Source of the DNA: Lentilactobacillus sp. Marseille-Q4993
GTDB lineage: Bacteria > Bacillota > Bacilli > Lactobacillales > Lactobacillaceae
Length of the DNA stretch: 43,476 nucleotides
NCBI RefSeq assembly: GCF_951230165.1
Contig: NZ_CATNVB010000021.1
Coordinates: 1-43,476, forward strand
Direction: 5' to 3'
The notes under the pieces are model-generated. The model ran no database searches, was not told the DNA's origin, and was given only the letters and a program-made list of their open reading frames with translations. Made by a program: the position numbers and the translations under genes. Shown here piece by piece: positions 25,273-33,177 of the stretch; positions within the stretch are counted from its first letter, which is position 1, and each line of letters begins with the position of its first letter.

Positions 25273-25954
25273 TTTCTCTCTCCAATCCTTTTTTCTCTAA
25301 TCTTCTCGCCCACCATGAAAGCGGGTAGTCGATCAGAAAGTAAAACAAAAAAATAATTCCGTAAACCCAGAACACTCCGTTTGGATACGTATGGTTATTT
25401 GCTTCAATTACTTGTTGCCCAATATTGATAACATCCATCACTGAAATCAGCATCAAAATCGAGGTCGTTTTAATAACCCGAGTTGCTAGGTTGATCGTAG
25501 CTGGTAATTCCAAACTGAAGGCTTGGGGAATCAAAACATAACGGTAAAGTTGCCAGCGACTAAGGCCAATTGCCTTTCCTGACTCCTGTTGGTGTTTAGG
25601 AACCGAAATCAACGCTCCCCGAACAATGTCACTCATCTCAGCGGCAACCCAAAGGGCAAATACAAAGGTTGCCAACTCGTTTGCTGGTAAATTGAAGTTA
25701 AGTTGGCGTGGCAGGATGTAGTAAAAAAGGAATAGTAACACCACAGTGGGAACAACCCGAAAGAACTCGAGATAGATACGTAAAACAAATCTCAACAGCC
25801 TGTTTTTGAATGTTCTTAGGACTCCGAGGAGGACCCCAAGCACTAAACCAAACGCTAGTGACGTAAACGCAATCTTGATTGTCACCCAGAGGCCACCAAG
25901 CAATCGGATAAAGTTGTCACCCTCTAATAAAACATTAATTCCCGAATGTGCCAT
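25265..25954 (-). CDS. Amino-acid ABC importer permease
   Basis: A 229-residue HisM/GlnP-type permease with about five membrane segments and the EAA loop near residues 120-140 (SGKAIGLSRWQLYRYVLIPQAF). The N-terminus WVTIKIAFTSLAFGLVLGVLLG is typical. It overlaps the neighbouring permease by 20 bases and the ATPase by 8, consistent with coupled translation. It should pair with the other permease as a heterodimeric membrane channel. Confidence 0.92.
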   Translation of the reverse strand: MAHSGINVLLEGDNFIRLLGGLWVTIKIAFTSLAFGLVLGVLLGVLRTFKNRLLRFVLRIYLEFFRVVPTVVLLFLFYYILPRQLNFNLPANELATFVFALWVAAEMSDIVRGALISVPKHQQESGKAIGLSRWQLYRYVLIPQAFSLELPATINLATRVIKTTSILMLISVMDVINIGQQVIEANNHTYPNGVFWVYGIIFLFYFLIDYPLSWWARRLEKKGLERENG

Positions 25955-26597
25955 AGCGAACCCTCTTTTCTAAATAAGTCAGAATAACGGACAACGGAAT
26001 CAAGATGATTGCATAGGCGACCACTAAGACAAACAGATACTCATTCGAACGGTAATACATCCCAATTAAATCCAAAGCTGTATTAGTAAGTTCAGGAATC
26101 GCAATGACCGTGAAGATCGATGTTTCCTTAATCAAGAAGATAATATTGGCAGCTAATGCCGGGACACTTTTCGAGAACCCCTGAGGAAAAATCACAAACC
26201 TTGCCAATTGGAATCGACTAAGGCCAATTGCCTTGCCCGACTCAACCTGACTTTTAGGGACACCGTTAAAGCCACCCGAAAATCCCTCAGCCATGTAACT
26301 ACCTCCGAGAAAAATCAAGCCAATAATTCCGCTTAGCTCTGCGCCAAGCTTAATACCGATAACTGGAAACGCGTAGTACAAGAAAAATAGCTGAATCAGC
26401 AGGGGCGTGTTTCTAGAGACCTCAACGTAAATACTTGCAAGCTGATGGAGAACTGGAATCTTGAATAATCTCACCATACTGACAACGATCCCAACGATTA
26501 TTGAACCAAGGATTCCAATAAACGATAACCACAAGGTCAACTCGAAACCCTTGGCAAACATTGGTAGACTTTGCTGGATAATTGGCCAGCTCATCAA
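25935..26597 (-). CDS. Amino-acid ABC importer permease, first gene of operon
   Basis: A 220-residue permease, related to the next one, with the EAA loop SGKAIGLSRFQLARFVIFPQGF and about five membrane segments. The start ATG-ATG is followed by SWPIIQQSLPMFAKGFE. GGGAGATGG lies about 5-8 bases upstream. This first gene follows the T-box terminator at 26635-26666 by about 40 bases, so the whole operon depends on antitermination. Confidence 0.92.
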   Translation of the reverse strand: MMSWPIIQQSLPMFAKGFELTLWLSFIGILGSIIVGIVVSMVRLFKIPVLHQLASIYVEVSRNTPLLIQLFFLYYAFPVIGIKLGAELSGIIGLIFLGGSYMAEGFSGGFNGVPKSQVESGKAIGLSRFQLARFVIFPQGFSKSVPALAANIIFLIKETSIFTVIAIPELTNTALDLIGMYYRSNEYLFVLVVAYAIILIPLSVILTYLEKRVRYGTFGN

Positions 26598-26634
26598 TTA
26601 CCATCTCCCTTTCATTAAATTTCAAAAAGTAACT

Positions 26635-26850
26635 AAAAAAGTCCCCATTGCATAAGCAACAGGGACGAATAAATCGTGGTTCCACCCAATTTCGCGACAA
26701 ATACCAGTCGCCTCAAATTGATAAATATTAACTTAGTTGGACTCGGAGCGCACTTTCAATCAGCTGAAATCTGTCTTCCCACCAGCGACAGTCTCTGAAT
26801 ACTTCAAACTGATTTACTCTTCTCCTCAACATCTCTTCATAACTTCTTGA
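26635..26850 (-). promoter_or_regulatory. T-box riboswitch, best read as cysteine-specific
   Basis: On the minus strand the T-box sequence GGGTGGAACCACGA (26687-26674) is followed by a terminator hairpin (26666-26641) and six T (26640-26635). Upstream lies stem I with an AGAGTAAA motif and the distal GCTGGTGGGAAGACAG region. In the specifier loop, GAAAG-TGC-GCTCCGAG places TGC (Cys) at 26752-26750 where spacing to the GAG motif fits. The bulge TGGA would pair with discriminator U73, which tRNA-Cys has. GTG and AGT are alternative readings one or two bases away. It controls the four-gene ABC importer. Confidence 0.85.
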
Positions 26851-26859
26851 TTACGTATT

Positions 26860-26888
26860 AATTTAATATGAGAAAGCCAAAATGTCAA
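26860..26888 (-). promoter_or_regulatory. Promoter of the T-box/ABC importer operon
   Basis: On the minus strand TTGACA (26888-26883) is followed after 17 bases by TAAATT (26865-26860). Confidence 0.6.
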
Positions 26889-26920
26889 CTGATTTATATT
26901 AAAGAATTCTAATAATAGCT

Positions 26921-27673
26921 CTAGTCAACAATAAACCCCTGCTTAGAAATCATTTGAATCAACTCAGATCTCAACGTACGGTCCCGAGCTAATTCGGAAA
27001 CTATGTGAGAAGTGAATGTTTCCGTTCTTTGATTACTATTCCGACTTTGGTAATAGCTGCCAAGCTGTGAATTATATTCGTTTAAATTATGCTCAAACTC
27101 TTTACCTAATTGATACTGATTATCAAAGTGTTGCATTGGATGTGGCATTCTTGGTTTTAAATCAGGTCGACTAGCTGGTACTCCAACCGCAATCCCCAAA
27201 AGCGGAAACGTCAATTCAGGCAACCCTAGCAAATCAATCATCTGCTGGCTATCATTAAGAATACTTCCTAGTACGGTACCACCAAGACCCATACTTTCAG
27301 CCGCCAGCATAATATTCTCGGTCGCAATTCCAACATCAAATGTACCAGCCAAGAACTTATCAAAGGTTCTTAAGATATATGGATCCTGGTTTTCAGTTTT
27401 AGCGAGCTGAAGGTTCCGATACTGATCAACCACCATCACGAAAAAGTGACCACTTTTTAATATCCACTGTTTATTACCAGTTAATTTAGCAATCGCTTCC
27501 AATTTATCCCTATCAGTAACACTAATGATTGAATACTGTTGGGAAAAAGTGGACGTTGATGCATGAGTCGCAGCATCAATTAAGGTATCAACTTGGTCTT
27601 TAGTTAATAATTCACCCGTAAATTTGCGGACGCTTCGATGGTCATTGATCACATTTAAAGTACTATTCTCCAT
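26921..27673 (-). CDS. NfsA-like nitroreductase
   Basis: The 250-residue flavoenzyme begins MENSTLNVINDHRSVRKFTG, a typical nitroreductase start with the FMN-binding Arg-Ser-Arg-like motif. It contains IDAATHASTSTFSQQYSIISV and GIATENIMLAAESMGLGGTVLGSI, and the C-terminal half matches the larger NfsA/FRP group. It uses NADPH to reduce nitro compounds, quinones or flavin; the physiological substrate is unknown. I chose ATG at 27673 because the promoter's -10 box (27706-27711) lies upstream of it; the longer frame to 27733 would begin inside the promoter. Confidence 0.9.
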   Translation of the reverse strand: MENSTLNVINDHRSVRKFTGELLTKDQVDTLIDAATHASTSTFSQQYSIISVTDRDKLEAIAKLTGNKQWILKSGHFFVMVVDQYRNLQLAKTENQDPYILRTFDKFLAGTFDVGIATENIMLAAESMGLGGTVLGSILNDSQQMIDLLGLPELTFPLLGIAVGVPASRPDLKPRMPHPMQHFDNQYQLGKEFEHNLNEYNSQLGSYYQSRNSNQRTETFTSHIVSELARDRTLRSELIQMISKQGFIVD

Positions 27674-27705
27674 TTTTTTCACCCATTCTTTTAAACTATC
27701 CGTTA

Positions 27706-27733
27706 ATGATACGCCAAATAAACTGATTTGCAA
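27706..27733 (-). promoter_or_regulatory. Nitroreductase promoter
   Basis: On the minus strand TTGCAA (27733-27728) and TATCAT (27711-27706) are spaced by 16 bases. Confidence 0.6.
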
Positions 27734-27802
27734 TAATCAGGTAATCGGGTATAATAAGAGTCGCTAGATAATAATTATTCTAAACTAGAAAGGAAATTAG
27801 TT

Positions 27803-28486
27803 ATGCCAAAAAAGAAAACCTTAGCCCAAAGAATTAACGTCATGCGGGCCGCGGTAATGGGGGCAAACGATGGCATTTTATCAGTGGCCGGAATCGTTGT
27901 GGGCGTTGCCGGGGCAACTTCAGATACTTACGCTATCTTTATTTCCGGAATGTCGGGCATGTTAGCCGGGACGGTTTCAATGGCAATGGGAGAATGGGTA
28001 TCAGTTAACACCCAGAAAGATTCCCAACAAAATGCCATTAGAACCCAGAAAAGGGCACTTAAAAACTCATACGACGATGAATTTAATTATGTAAAGGAAC
28101 AGCTGATCAGTGATGATATTAACCCAGAGCTAGCTAATCAAGCCACAAAGGAAATGATGGCTAAAGACGCCTTGGGCACCACAGTTCGTCAACGATATGG
28201 CTTTAACATGGGTGAATTTACCAACCCATTTTCTGCCGCAATTGCATCAATGATATCATTCCCACTAGGTTCAATTTTACCAATGGTTGCTATTACCTGC
28301 TTTGCCACCGCTATCCGAGTGCAGGCCACAATTTTATCAGTAATCGTTGCTCTTTCAGTTACCGGTTTTACCGCTGCTCATTTAGGCAATTCAAATAAAA
28401 CTCGCGGTGTAATCAGAAACGTGGTTTCCGGTTTGCTAACCATGATAGTTACATATACGATTGGCCGTTTGATTGGAGGAAGATAA
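27803..28486 (+). CDS. VIT/CCC1-family transporter, copy 1
   Basis: A 227-residue membrane protein of the vacuolar iron transporter family: RAAVMGANDGILSVAGIVVGVAGA opens the first segment, followed by SGMSGMLAGTVSMAMGEWVSVNTQKDS, the highly conserved second segment. A cytoplasmic helical hairpin of about 70 residues precedes three further membrane segments. Family members in yeast and plants move Fe2+ or Mn2+ into vacuoles. In bacteria a metal efflux role is likely but not shown here. Start ATG follows AAAGGAAA. It is followed after 3 bases by a second homologue. Confidence 0.9.
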   Translation: MPKKKTLAQRINVMRAAVMGANDGILSVAGIVVGVAGATSDTYAIFISGMSGMLAGTVSMAMGEWVSVNTQKDSQQNAIRTQKRALKNSYDDEFNYVKEQLISDDINPELANQATKEMMAKDALGTTVRQRYGFNMGEFTNPFSAAIASMISFPLGSILPMVAITCFATAIRVQATILSVIVALSVTGFTAAHLGNSNKTRGVIRNVVSGLLTMIVTYTIGRLIGGR

Positions 28487-28489
28487 CCA

Positions 28490-29188
28490 ATGGACGCAAG
28501 TAAGCAAGAGAAACGGGATAAATCCCAAACGCTCGAGGAAAAATTAAACACTCTGAGAGCAGGAGTCTTAGGGTCAAATGATGGTATTCTTACCGTTGTC
28601 GGCGTATTGTTCAGTGTTGCTGTAGCCACAACAAATAACTTTACCATTTTTATTGCTGGTTTATCTGACCTGTTAGCCTGTGCCTTTTCAATGGCTTCCG
28701 GCGAATACGCATCAGTAAGTACCCAGAAAGACACTGAAAAATCCGTAGTTAGTACTGAAAAGCAATTATTAGAAACTCATTTTGATCAACAAGTTCAAAC
28801 CGTTGCCGATTATTACATGGACCAAGGAGTCACTAAAGAAACCTCTTTGAAGATTGCAAAAGATTTAATGGCAAAAGCACCACTAAAAACAATTATTGAT
28901 GTGAAGTACAACCTTAAAATTGGGCATTACATGAATCCTTGGAACGCAGCTTTCTCATCATTATTTTCAGCAGCTGCCGGTGGTTTATTCCCACTAGTAG
29001 CAATGACCTTATCTCCAGAATTAATTAAGTGGCCAGCCACCATTCTGGCAGTTTGTCTGTCAGTTGCAATTACTGGGTTCCTAAGTGCCAAGCTTGGAAA
29101 TGGTCTTGTGAAGACTGCAATGATCAGAAACGTTATCGTTGGAATTATCACGATGATCATTCACTATAGCATTGGAATTTTACTTTAA
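28490..29188 (+). CDS. VIT/CCC1-family transporter, copy 2
   Basis: A 232-residue homologue of the upstream gene with the same plan: RAGVLGSNDGILTVVGVLFSVAVA, then LSDLLACAFSMASGEYASVSTQKDTEKS and three C-terminal segments. The spacing of 3 bases and GGAGGAAG at the end of copy 1 indicate translational coupling. The two copies differ in most of the hydrophilic hairpin and share the membrane motifs, so this is an old duplication. VIT proteins work as dimers, so a heterodimer is possible. A terminator follows at 29220-29259. Confidence 0.9.
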   Translation: MDASKQEKRDKSQTLEEKLNTLRAGVLGSNDGILTVVGVLFSVAVATTNNFTIFIAGLSDLLACAFSMASGEYASVSTQKDTEKSVVSTEKQLLETHFDQQVQTVADYYMDQGVTKETSLKIAKDLMAKAPLKTIIDVKYNLKIGHYMNPWNAAFSSLFSAAAGGLFPLVAMTLSPELIKWPATILAVCLSVAITGFLSAKLGNGLVKTAMIRNVIVGIITMIIHYSIGILL

Positions 29189-29219
29189 TTAAGTGGAAAA
29201 ATTCAAACAGTTTTAAGTT

Positions 29220-29259
29220 GCCATCTTACCGCCTATCTTTGGTGTTAAGATGGCTTTTT
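29220..29259 (+). terminator. Terminator after the VIT genes
   Basis: GCCATCTTA pairs with TAAGATGGC across a 16-base loop, followed by TTTTTA. Confidence 0.85.
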
Positions 29260-29284
29260 ATTTTCACATTGTTTTATTCGCAAA

Positions 29285-30646
29285 CTAAGCTGCTTGGTTT
29301 GCAGTGCTAGTTGTTGATGAAGTTGTGGCAGTAGTAGAAGTAGTTGAAGATGCTTGGTTAGATTCTGAAGAAGTTGACTGACTTTGACTATCAGTCTTGG
29401 TTGTTGAAGATTGATCTGAATTACTACTATTGGCAATATTCTGGTTGATACGATCTTCAGGATTCAAAACAACCGTACTTGGAGTATCTTGTGCGTCGTT
29501 AGTAGTTGAAGGTTGGTTCTCATGTTCAACTGGTTGCTCTGTGTTCGATGAACCACCATTGTTAGTACTTGATGGTTTGCTGGTAGCTGGTTTCTTAGGA
29601 GTATTTGTAGTGCTAGTTGGTTTGTTAGTAGTTGCCTTTTTTGGAGCTTGAGTTTGCTTATTAGATGTAGCTCGTTTTGAAGAACTGGCTTTAACATACC
29701 CATTAGAGCTGGTCTTTCGAGTTGAGCTGTTTTGGTAATTAGGTTGGTTATAAGAACCATTACTTGAAGTTGACTGACTAGCTGGTTGTTGGTAGTAACC
29801 ATTATTAGTTGCTGGGGCACTGTAATTACCAGTTGTCTGGGCTACTTGGTTGTTTGTTGTTGTGCTTGCTGAATTACTTGATGCAGTTCCTGCTGTCACC
29901 GTTGAACTACTTGAAACTGCTGATTCGTTGTCGTTAAAGAATTGCTTGGTAGGTGTCGTGGTGTAAACGCCACTCTCAGAATCATAAGTTGTTACAACGC
30001 CTTTAGAGTCTTTTGAATCTGCGGATTCTTTTTGATCATCCTTATTAGAATCCCTTTTATTATCGGACTTTTTATCCTTGTTATCCTTCTTCTTATCGCT
30101 ATTCTTTGAATCATCATCGCTTAACTTTTCATTCTTAAAATTAGCTGATTTGATGATATTATTCTCAATTTTAATAGTTTGTTTTTCGAAGTTAGCTTCT
30201 ATCTTGCTCTTCTTGCCAACGCGCTTGGTAGGAATGGCGAAGGCTTGGCTATACTTACCTGAATCAACATCCTTGGTAAAGACAAGATCCAATTCGTGGT
30301 TATTTTTCTTATGGTACTTGAAAGGTAGGTTCTTTTCGATGCTGGCTTTCATATTCTTAAGGTCAACGTTCTTAGTGCTAAATTTGTAAACTAATTTATC
30401 GTTTTTCTTGAAACTGTCCTGCTTAGTTGGCTTTACACTAACCTTAAGCACCGGAACTTTTTCAGAATAAACGATTTCAGATTTTACAACTTTATTCACG
30501 TTGGTCTTACTTTCAGCCTTTTTAGTTTGTACTGAATCTGGGGCATCAGCGGCTGCTACCACTGGACTGCTGGCGATTGGCGCAAAGAAAACAAACGCCG
30601 ACATCGTCGCAATAATTTGCCTAAATAACTTATTTTTTGAAGCCAT
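29285..30646 (-). CDS. Secreted Ser/Thr/Asn-rich protein without a visible cell-wall anchor
   Basis: The 453-residue product has a signal peptide (residues 1-33, LFRQIIATMSAFVFFAPIASSPVVAAA). A folded-looking domain of about 120 residues (40-160, rich in Lys and Val, VLKVSVKPTKQDSFKKNDKLVYKFSTKN) is followed by a strongly charged stretch (DDDSKNSDKKKDNKDKKSD) and then about 230 residues of low-complexity Ser/Thr/Asn/Gln. It ends in TTSSTTSTANQAA without an LPxTG motif, GW or LysM repeats, or a membrane tail. The Ser/Thr region could be glycosylated. Function is unknown; a cell-surface or matrix role is a guess. GGAGG spaced 7 bases from ATG at 30646 supports the start. Confidence 0.8.
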   Translation of the reverse strand: MASKNKLFRQIIATMSAFVFFAPIASSPVVAAADAPDSVQTKKAESKTNVNKVVKSEIVYSEKVPVLKVSVKPTKQDSFKKNDKLVYKFSTKNVDLKNMKASIEKNLPFKYHKKNNHELDLVFTKDVDSGKYSQAFAIPTKRVGKKSKIEANFEKQTIKIENNIIKSANFKNEKLSDDDSKNSDKKKDNKDKKSDNKRDSNKDDQKESADSKDSKGVVTTYDSESGVYTTTPTKQFFNDNESAVSSSSTVTAGTASSNSASTTTNNQVAQTTGNYSAPATNNGYYQQPASQSTSSNGSYNQPNYQNSSTRKTSSNGYVKASSSKRATSNKQTQAPKKATTNKPTSTTNTPKKPATSKPSSTNNGGSSNTEQPVEHENQPSTTNDAQDTPSTVVLNPEDRINQNIANSSNSDQSSTTKTDSQSQSTSSESNQASSTTSTTATTSSTTSTANQAA

Positions 30647-30753
30647 TGAGCATCCTCCTACCAAGTTAAAATACGCATAGTGCGTACAATCCTAGCATTA
30701 AGGTTATCACTTTCTGCATGAAAACGCCATAGGATAAGTAAAAAATGTAAATA

Positions 30754-30780
30754 TTAGCACTCTATGAACGAGAGTGCTAA
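30754..30780. promoter_or_regulatory. CIRCE operator (HrcA binding site)
   Basis: TTAGCACTC (30754-30762), nine bases, and GAGTGCTAA (30772-30780) form a perfect CIRCE element. TATAAT at 30781-30786 directly follows as a -10 box. HrcA represses heat-shock genes through this site; here it controls the hsp20 gene. Confidence 0.95.
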
Positions 30781-30852
30781 TATAATAATTGAAAGGTTGA
30801 TAAAGGGCCTTTCAATTAAGATAAATCAAGATACAAAGGAGATCGATAGATT

Positions 30853-31284
30853 ATGGCTAACGCATTAATGAATCGGTTTGATATGGATCCATTCTTTGAC
30901 AAACTATCAAGAAGGTTCTTCAGCCCTAATGACGTCGACAATAGCTTTTTCGACCAAGACAACTTAAAGACTGATATCAAGGAAACTGATAACGACTATC
31001 AAGTTAAGGTAGACATCCCCGGTGTTGATAAGAAGGATATTAACGTTGCTTATAAAAATGATGTTTTATCCCTAAGTATCAACCATAGTTCTGAAAAAAC
31101 AACCAAAGATGATGATGGTCGCATAATTGCAAGTGAAAGATCACATGGTATGCTATCAAGAAGCTATCAACTACCAAACGTTGATTACAAGAAGGTTACT
31201 GCGAAGTACAGCAATGGCGTTCTCGCCATTACGTTGCCAAAGCAAGAAGGAACCACAGATAGCAACCACATCGAGATTGAATAA
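30853..31284 (+). CDS. Small heat-shock protein (Hsp20/alpha-crystallin family)
   Basis: The 143-residue chaperone has the alpha-crystallin domain at about 38-130: DIKETDNDYQVKVDIPGVDKKDINVAYKNDVLSLSI, then ASERSHGMLSRSYQLPNVDYKKVTAKYSNGVLAITLPKQ. The conserved GVL motif and the C-terminal I-x-I/V-like HIEIE tail are present. It holds unfolding proteins in an ATP-independent way. The CIRCE element upstream places it in the HrcA regulon. AAAGGAGAT lies 8-9 bases upstream of ATG. In lactobacilli such genes are known for heat, ethanol and acid tolerance. Confidence 0.95.
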   Translation: MANALMNRFDMDPFFDKLSRRFFSPNDVDNSFFDQDNLKTDIKETDNDYQVKVDIPGVDKKDINVAYKNDVLSLSINHSSEKTTKDDDGRIIASERSHGMLSRSYQLPNVDYKKVTAKYSNGVLAITLPKQEGTTDSNHIEIE

Positions 31285-31324
31285 CTGTAATAACCGTTAA
31301 TAATAGAATCCCCCATCAAAAAGA

Positions 31325-31356
31325 GCCTCAGCAGATTTTCCCGCTGAGGCCTTTTT
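31325..31356. terminator. Terminator after hsp20
   Basis: GCCTCAGC pairs with GCTGAGGC, followed by CTTTTT, between convergent hsp20 and ABC genes. Confidence 0.88.
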
Positions 31357-31380
31357 ATATATGATTATTTCATATTACAA

Positions 31381-33177
31381 CTAACTGTTTTCATGTGCTG
31401 TGTTTTGGAGTTTGATCATGTCGTAATAGTACCCCTGCTTTTCAAGCAGAGTATCATTATCACCCTGTTCAACGATTCGGCCCTTCTCCAAAACGATAAT
31501 CTTGTCCGCATTTTGAATCGTGGACAGTCTGTGAGCAATCGCCACAGTGGTCCGGTTCTTAGAAATATTTTCCAGGCCCTTCTGAATCAACTGTTCAGTT
31601 TCCGTATCAATGTTCGCAGTCGCTTCATCAAGAATCAACACTTTTGGATCAGTCACAACTGTTCTGGCAAACGATATCAGCTGCTTTTGTCCACTTGAGT
31701 AACTAGCTCCCCGTTCGATCACCTTAGAGTCATAACCATCCTCAAGTGAAGAAATGAACTGGTCTGCGTGAACAAATTCACCAGCAGCTTTAACTTGTTC
31801 ATCAGTAATCTTTTCATTAAACATTCTGATATTTGAAGCCACCGTTCCATAAAACATGAACGGTTCTTGAAGCACCAATCCGAATTTACGTCTCAGCTCC
31901 GCGAGTGGGTATGTTCGAATATCCCGATCATCAATCAGAATTTCTCCACTTTGAAATTCATAGAATCGCATCAAAATGTTGATAATTGATGATTTTCCGG
32001 ATCCAGTTTCACCAACCAATGCTAGTGTCTGGCCCGGATTGACTACGAATGAAATATCATTAAGGATTGGGTTCTTACCATCATAAGCAAACGTTACGTG
32101 CTTGAATTCAATCTTACCAAACTCAACCTTAGCGTTCTCATCAGCATTTTGAGTTGGCGCATATGTTTTATCGTCCATGATTCTTAACACCCGTGAGCCG
32201 GCCACGATTCCATCTTGGAAGAAACTCAGGTTTTCCATCATCCTACTCATTGGGTTGTAGAAGTTATCAATATAAGTAACGAAAGCATAAATCAATCCAG
32301 CGGGAACTACGCTATCAAGTCCTCTAACTCCAAACATCGTCAAAGCTAATATCACACCCAGCGAGTATAGCAAGTCAATGATGGGGCTCAGTAACAACGA
32401 ATTAATCCGAATCATTGCCTTTCGGGTTTTAAAGTACTGATCATTAGTTTCGTCAAACTCACTATCGATCCGCTTTTCCTGACGTAGCTGTTGAATAACT
32501 GAAATGCCCGTAATCGCCTCAGCCAGTTTGGCATTAAGTTCACTCAACTTCTCTCTCATTCCCCGATAAACTCGCGAACTGTAACGCTGGTAATACCAGA
32601 TCACTAACATTAAGAACGGCATGAACACTAACAGTGCCAACGCAATTTGCCTATCAGCCATATACATAGCAACAAATGAGGTTCCCACTGAAAATACGGT
32701 AATCATCAAGTTACCAAACAACTCCCAGAAACTTTGAAACGCCATGGTATCGTTAGTCAACCGTGACAAAATCGAACCACTTGGGACTTGATCAAAATAG
32801 CGCATCCCTAAAGTGTGAAGCTTTTTAAATAACCGTTTTCTCGTATCCTCAAGCATGTACTCAGAACCCATTTCATACAGGTATGTTTGGGAGAACTGAA
32901 CGATTGTCTTAACCAGCATGCCGAAGAAATACAGCCCGGCAAAGAACCACATTATCCGCATATCTTTGTCGCCAACTCGCAAGTGATCATCCATAAACAC
33001 CTGAATAATTTTAGGCAAAACGATATTAACAACACTTAATCCAGCCGCAAAGATAATCGAGCTGAAGAAGTACCACTTAAAGGGTTTGGCATATGCAAAC
33101 AATCTCCAAATAATCCGCATTTGTTCATGGACAGGGATACTTTTCGACCATGCTGATTGATGCTTTGAATTGTCCAT
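31381..33177 (-). CDS. Heterodimeric ABC multidrug exporter, subunit 2
   Basis: The 598-residue half-transporter has six membrane segments (to about 320) and a C-terminal ATPase domain with Walker A GETGSGKSS, signature SYSSGQKQLISFART (imperfect LSGGQ), Walker B VLILDEATANIDTETE and switch His in AIAHRLSTIQ. Its Glu after Walker B is present. It overlaps the upstream gene by the TAATG junction (33177), so the two are co-translated. Together they resemble the LmrCD/YheHI exporters, where one subunit has a degenerate ATP site. Confidence 0.9.
   Translation of the reverse strand: MDNSKHQSAWSKSIPVHEQMRIIWRLFAYAKPFKWYFFSSIIFAAGLSVVNIVLPKIIQVFMDDHLRVGDKDMRIMWFFAGLYFFGMLVKTIVQFSQTYLYEMGSEYMLEDTRKRLFKKLHTLGMRYFDQVPSGSILSRLTNDTMAFQSFWELFGNLMITVFSVGTSFVAMYMADRQIALALLVFMPFLMLVIWYYQRYSSRVYRGMREKLSELNAKLAEAITGISVIQQLRQEKRIDSEFDETNDQYFKTRKAMIRINSLLLSPIIDLLYSLGVILALTMFGVRGLDSVVPAGLIYAFVTYIDNFYNPMSRMMENLSFFQDGIVAGSRVLRIMDDKTYAPTQNADENAKVEFGKIEFKHVTFAYDGKNPILNDISFVVNPGQTLALVGETGSGKSSIINILMRFYEFQSGEILIDDRDIRTYPLAELRRKFGLVLQEPFMFYGTVASNIRMFNEKITDEQVKAAGEFVHADQFISSLEDGYDSKVIERGASYSSGQKQLISFARTVVTDPKVLILDEATANIDTETEQLIQKGLENISKNRTTVAIAHRLSTIQNADKIIVLEKGRIVEQGDNDTLLEKQGYYYDMIKLQNTAHENS

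Noticed and set aside
29430-29651. Hydrophobic plus-strand frame opposite the Ser/Thr-rich gene
   Set aside because: It results from the reverse complement of repetitive Ser/Thr codons and has no initiation signals.
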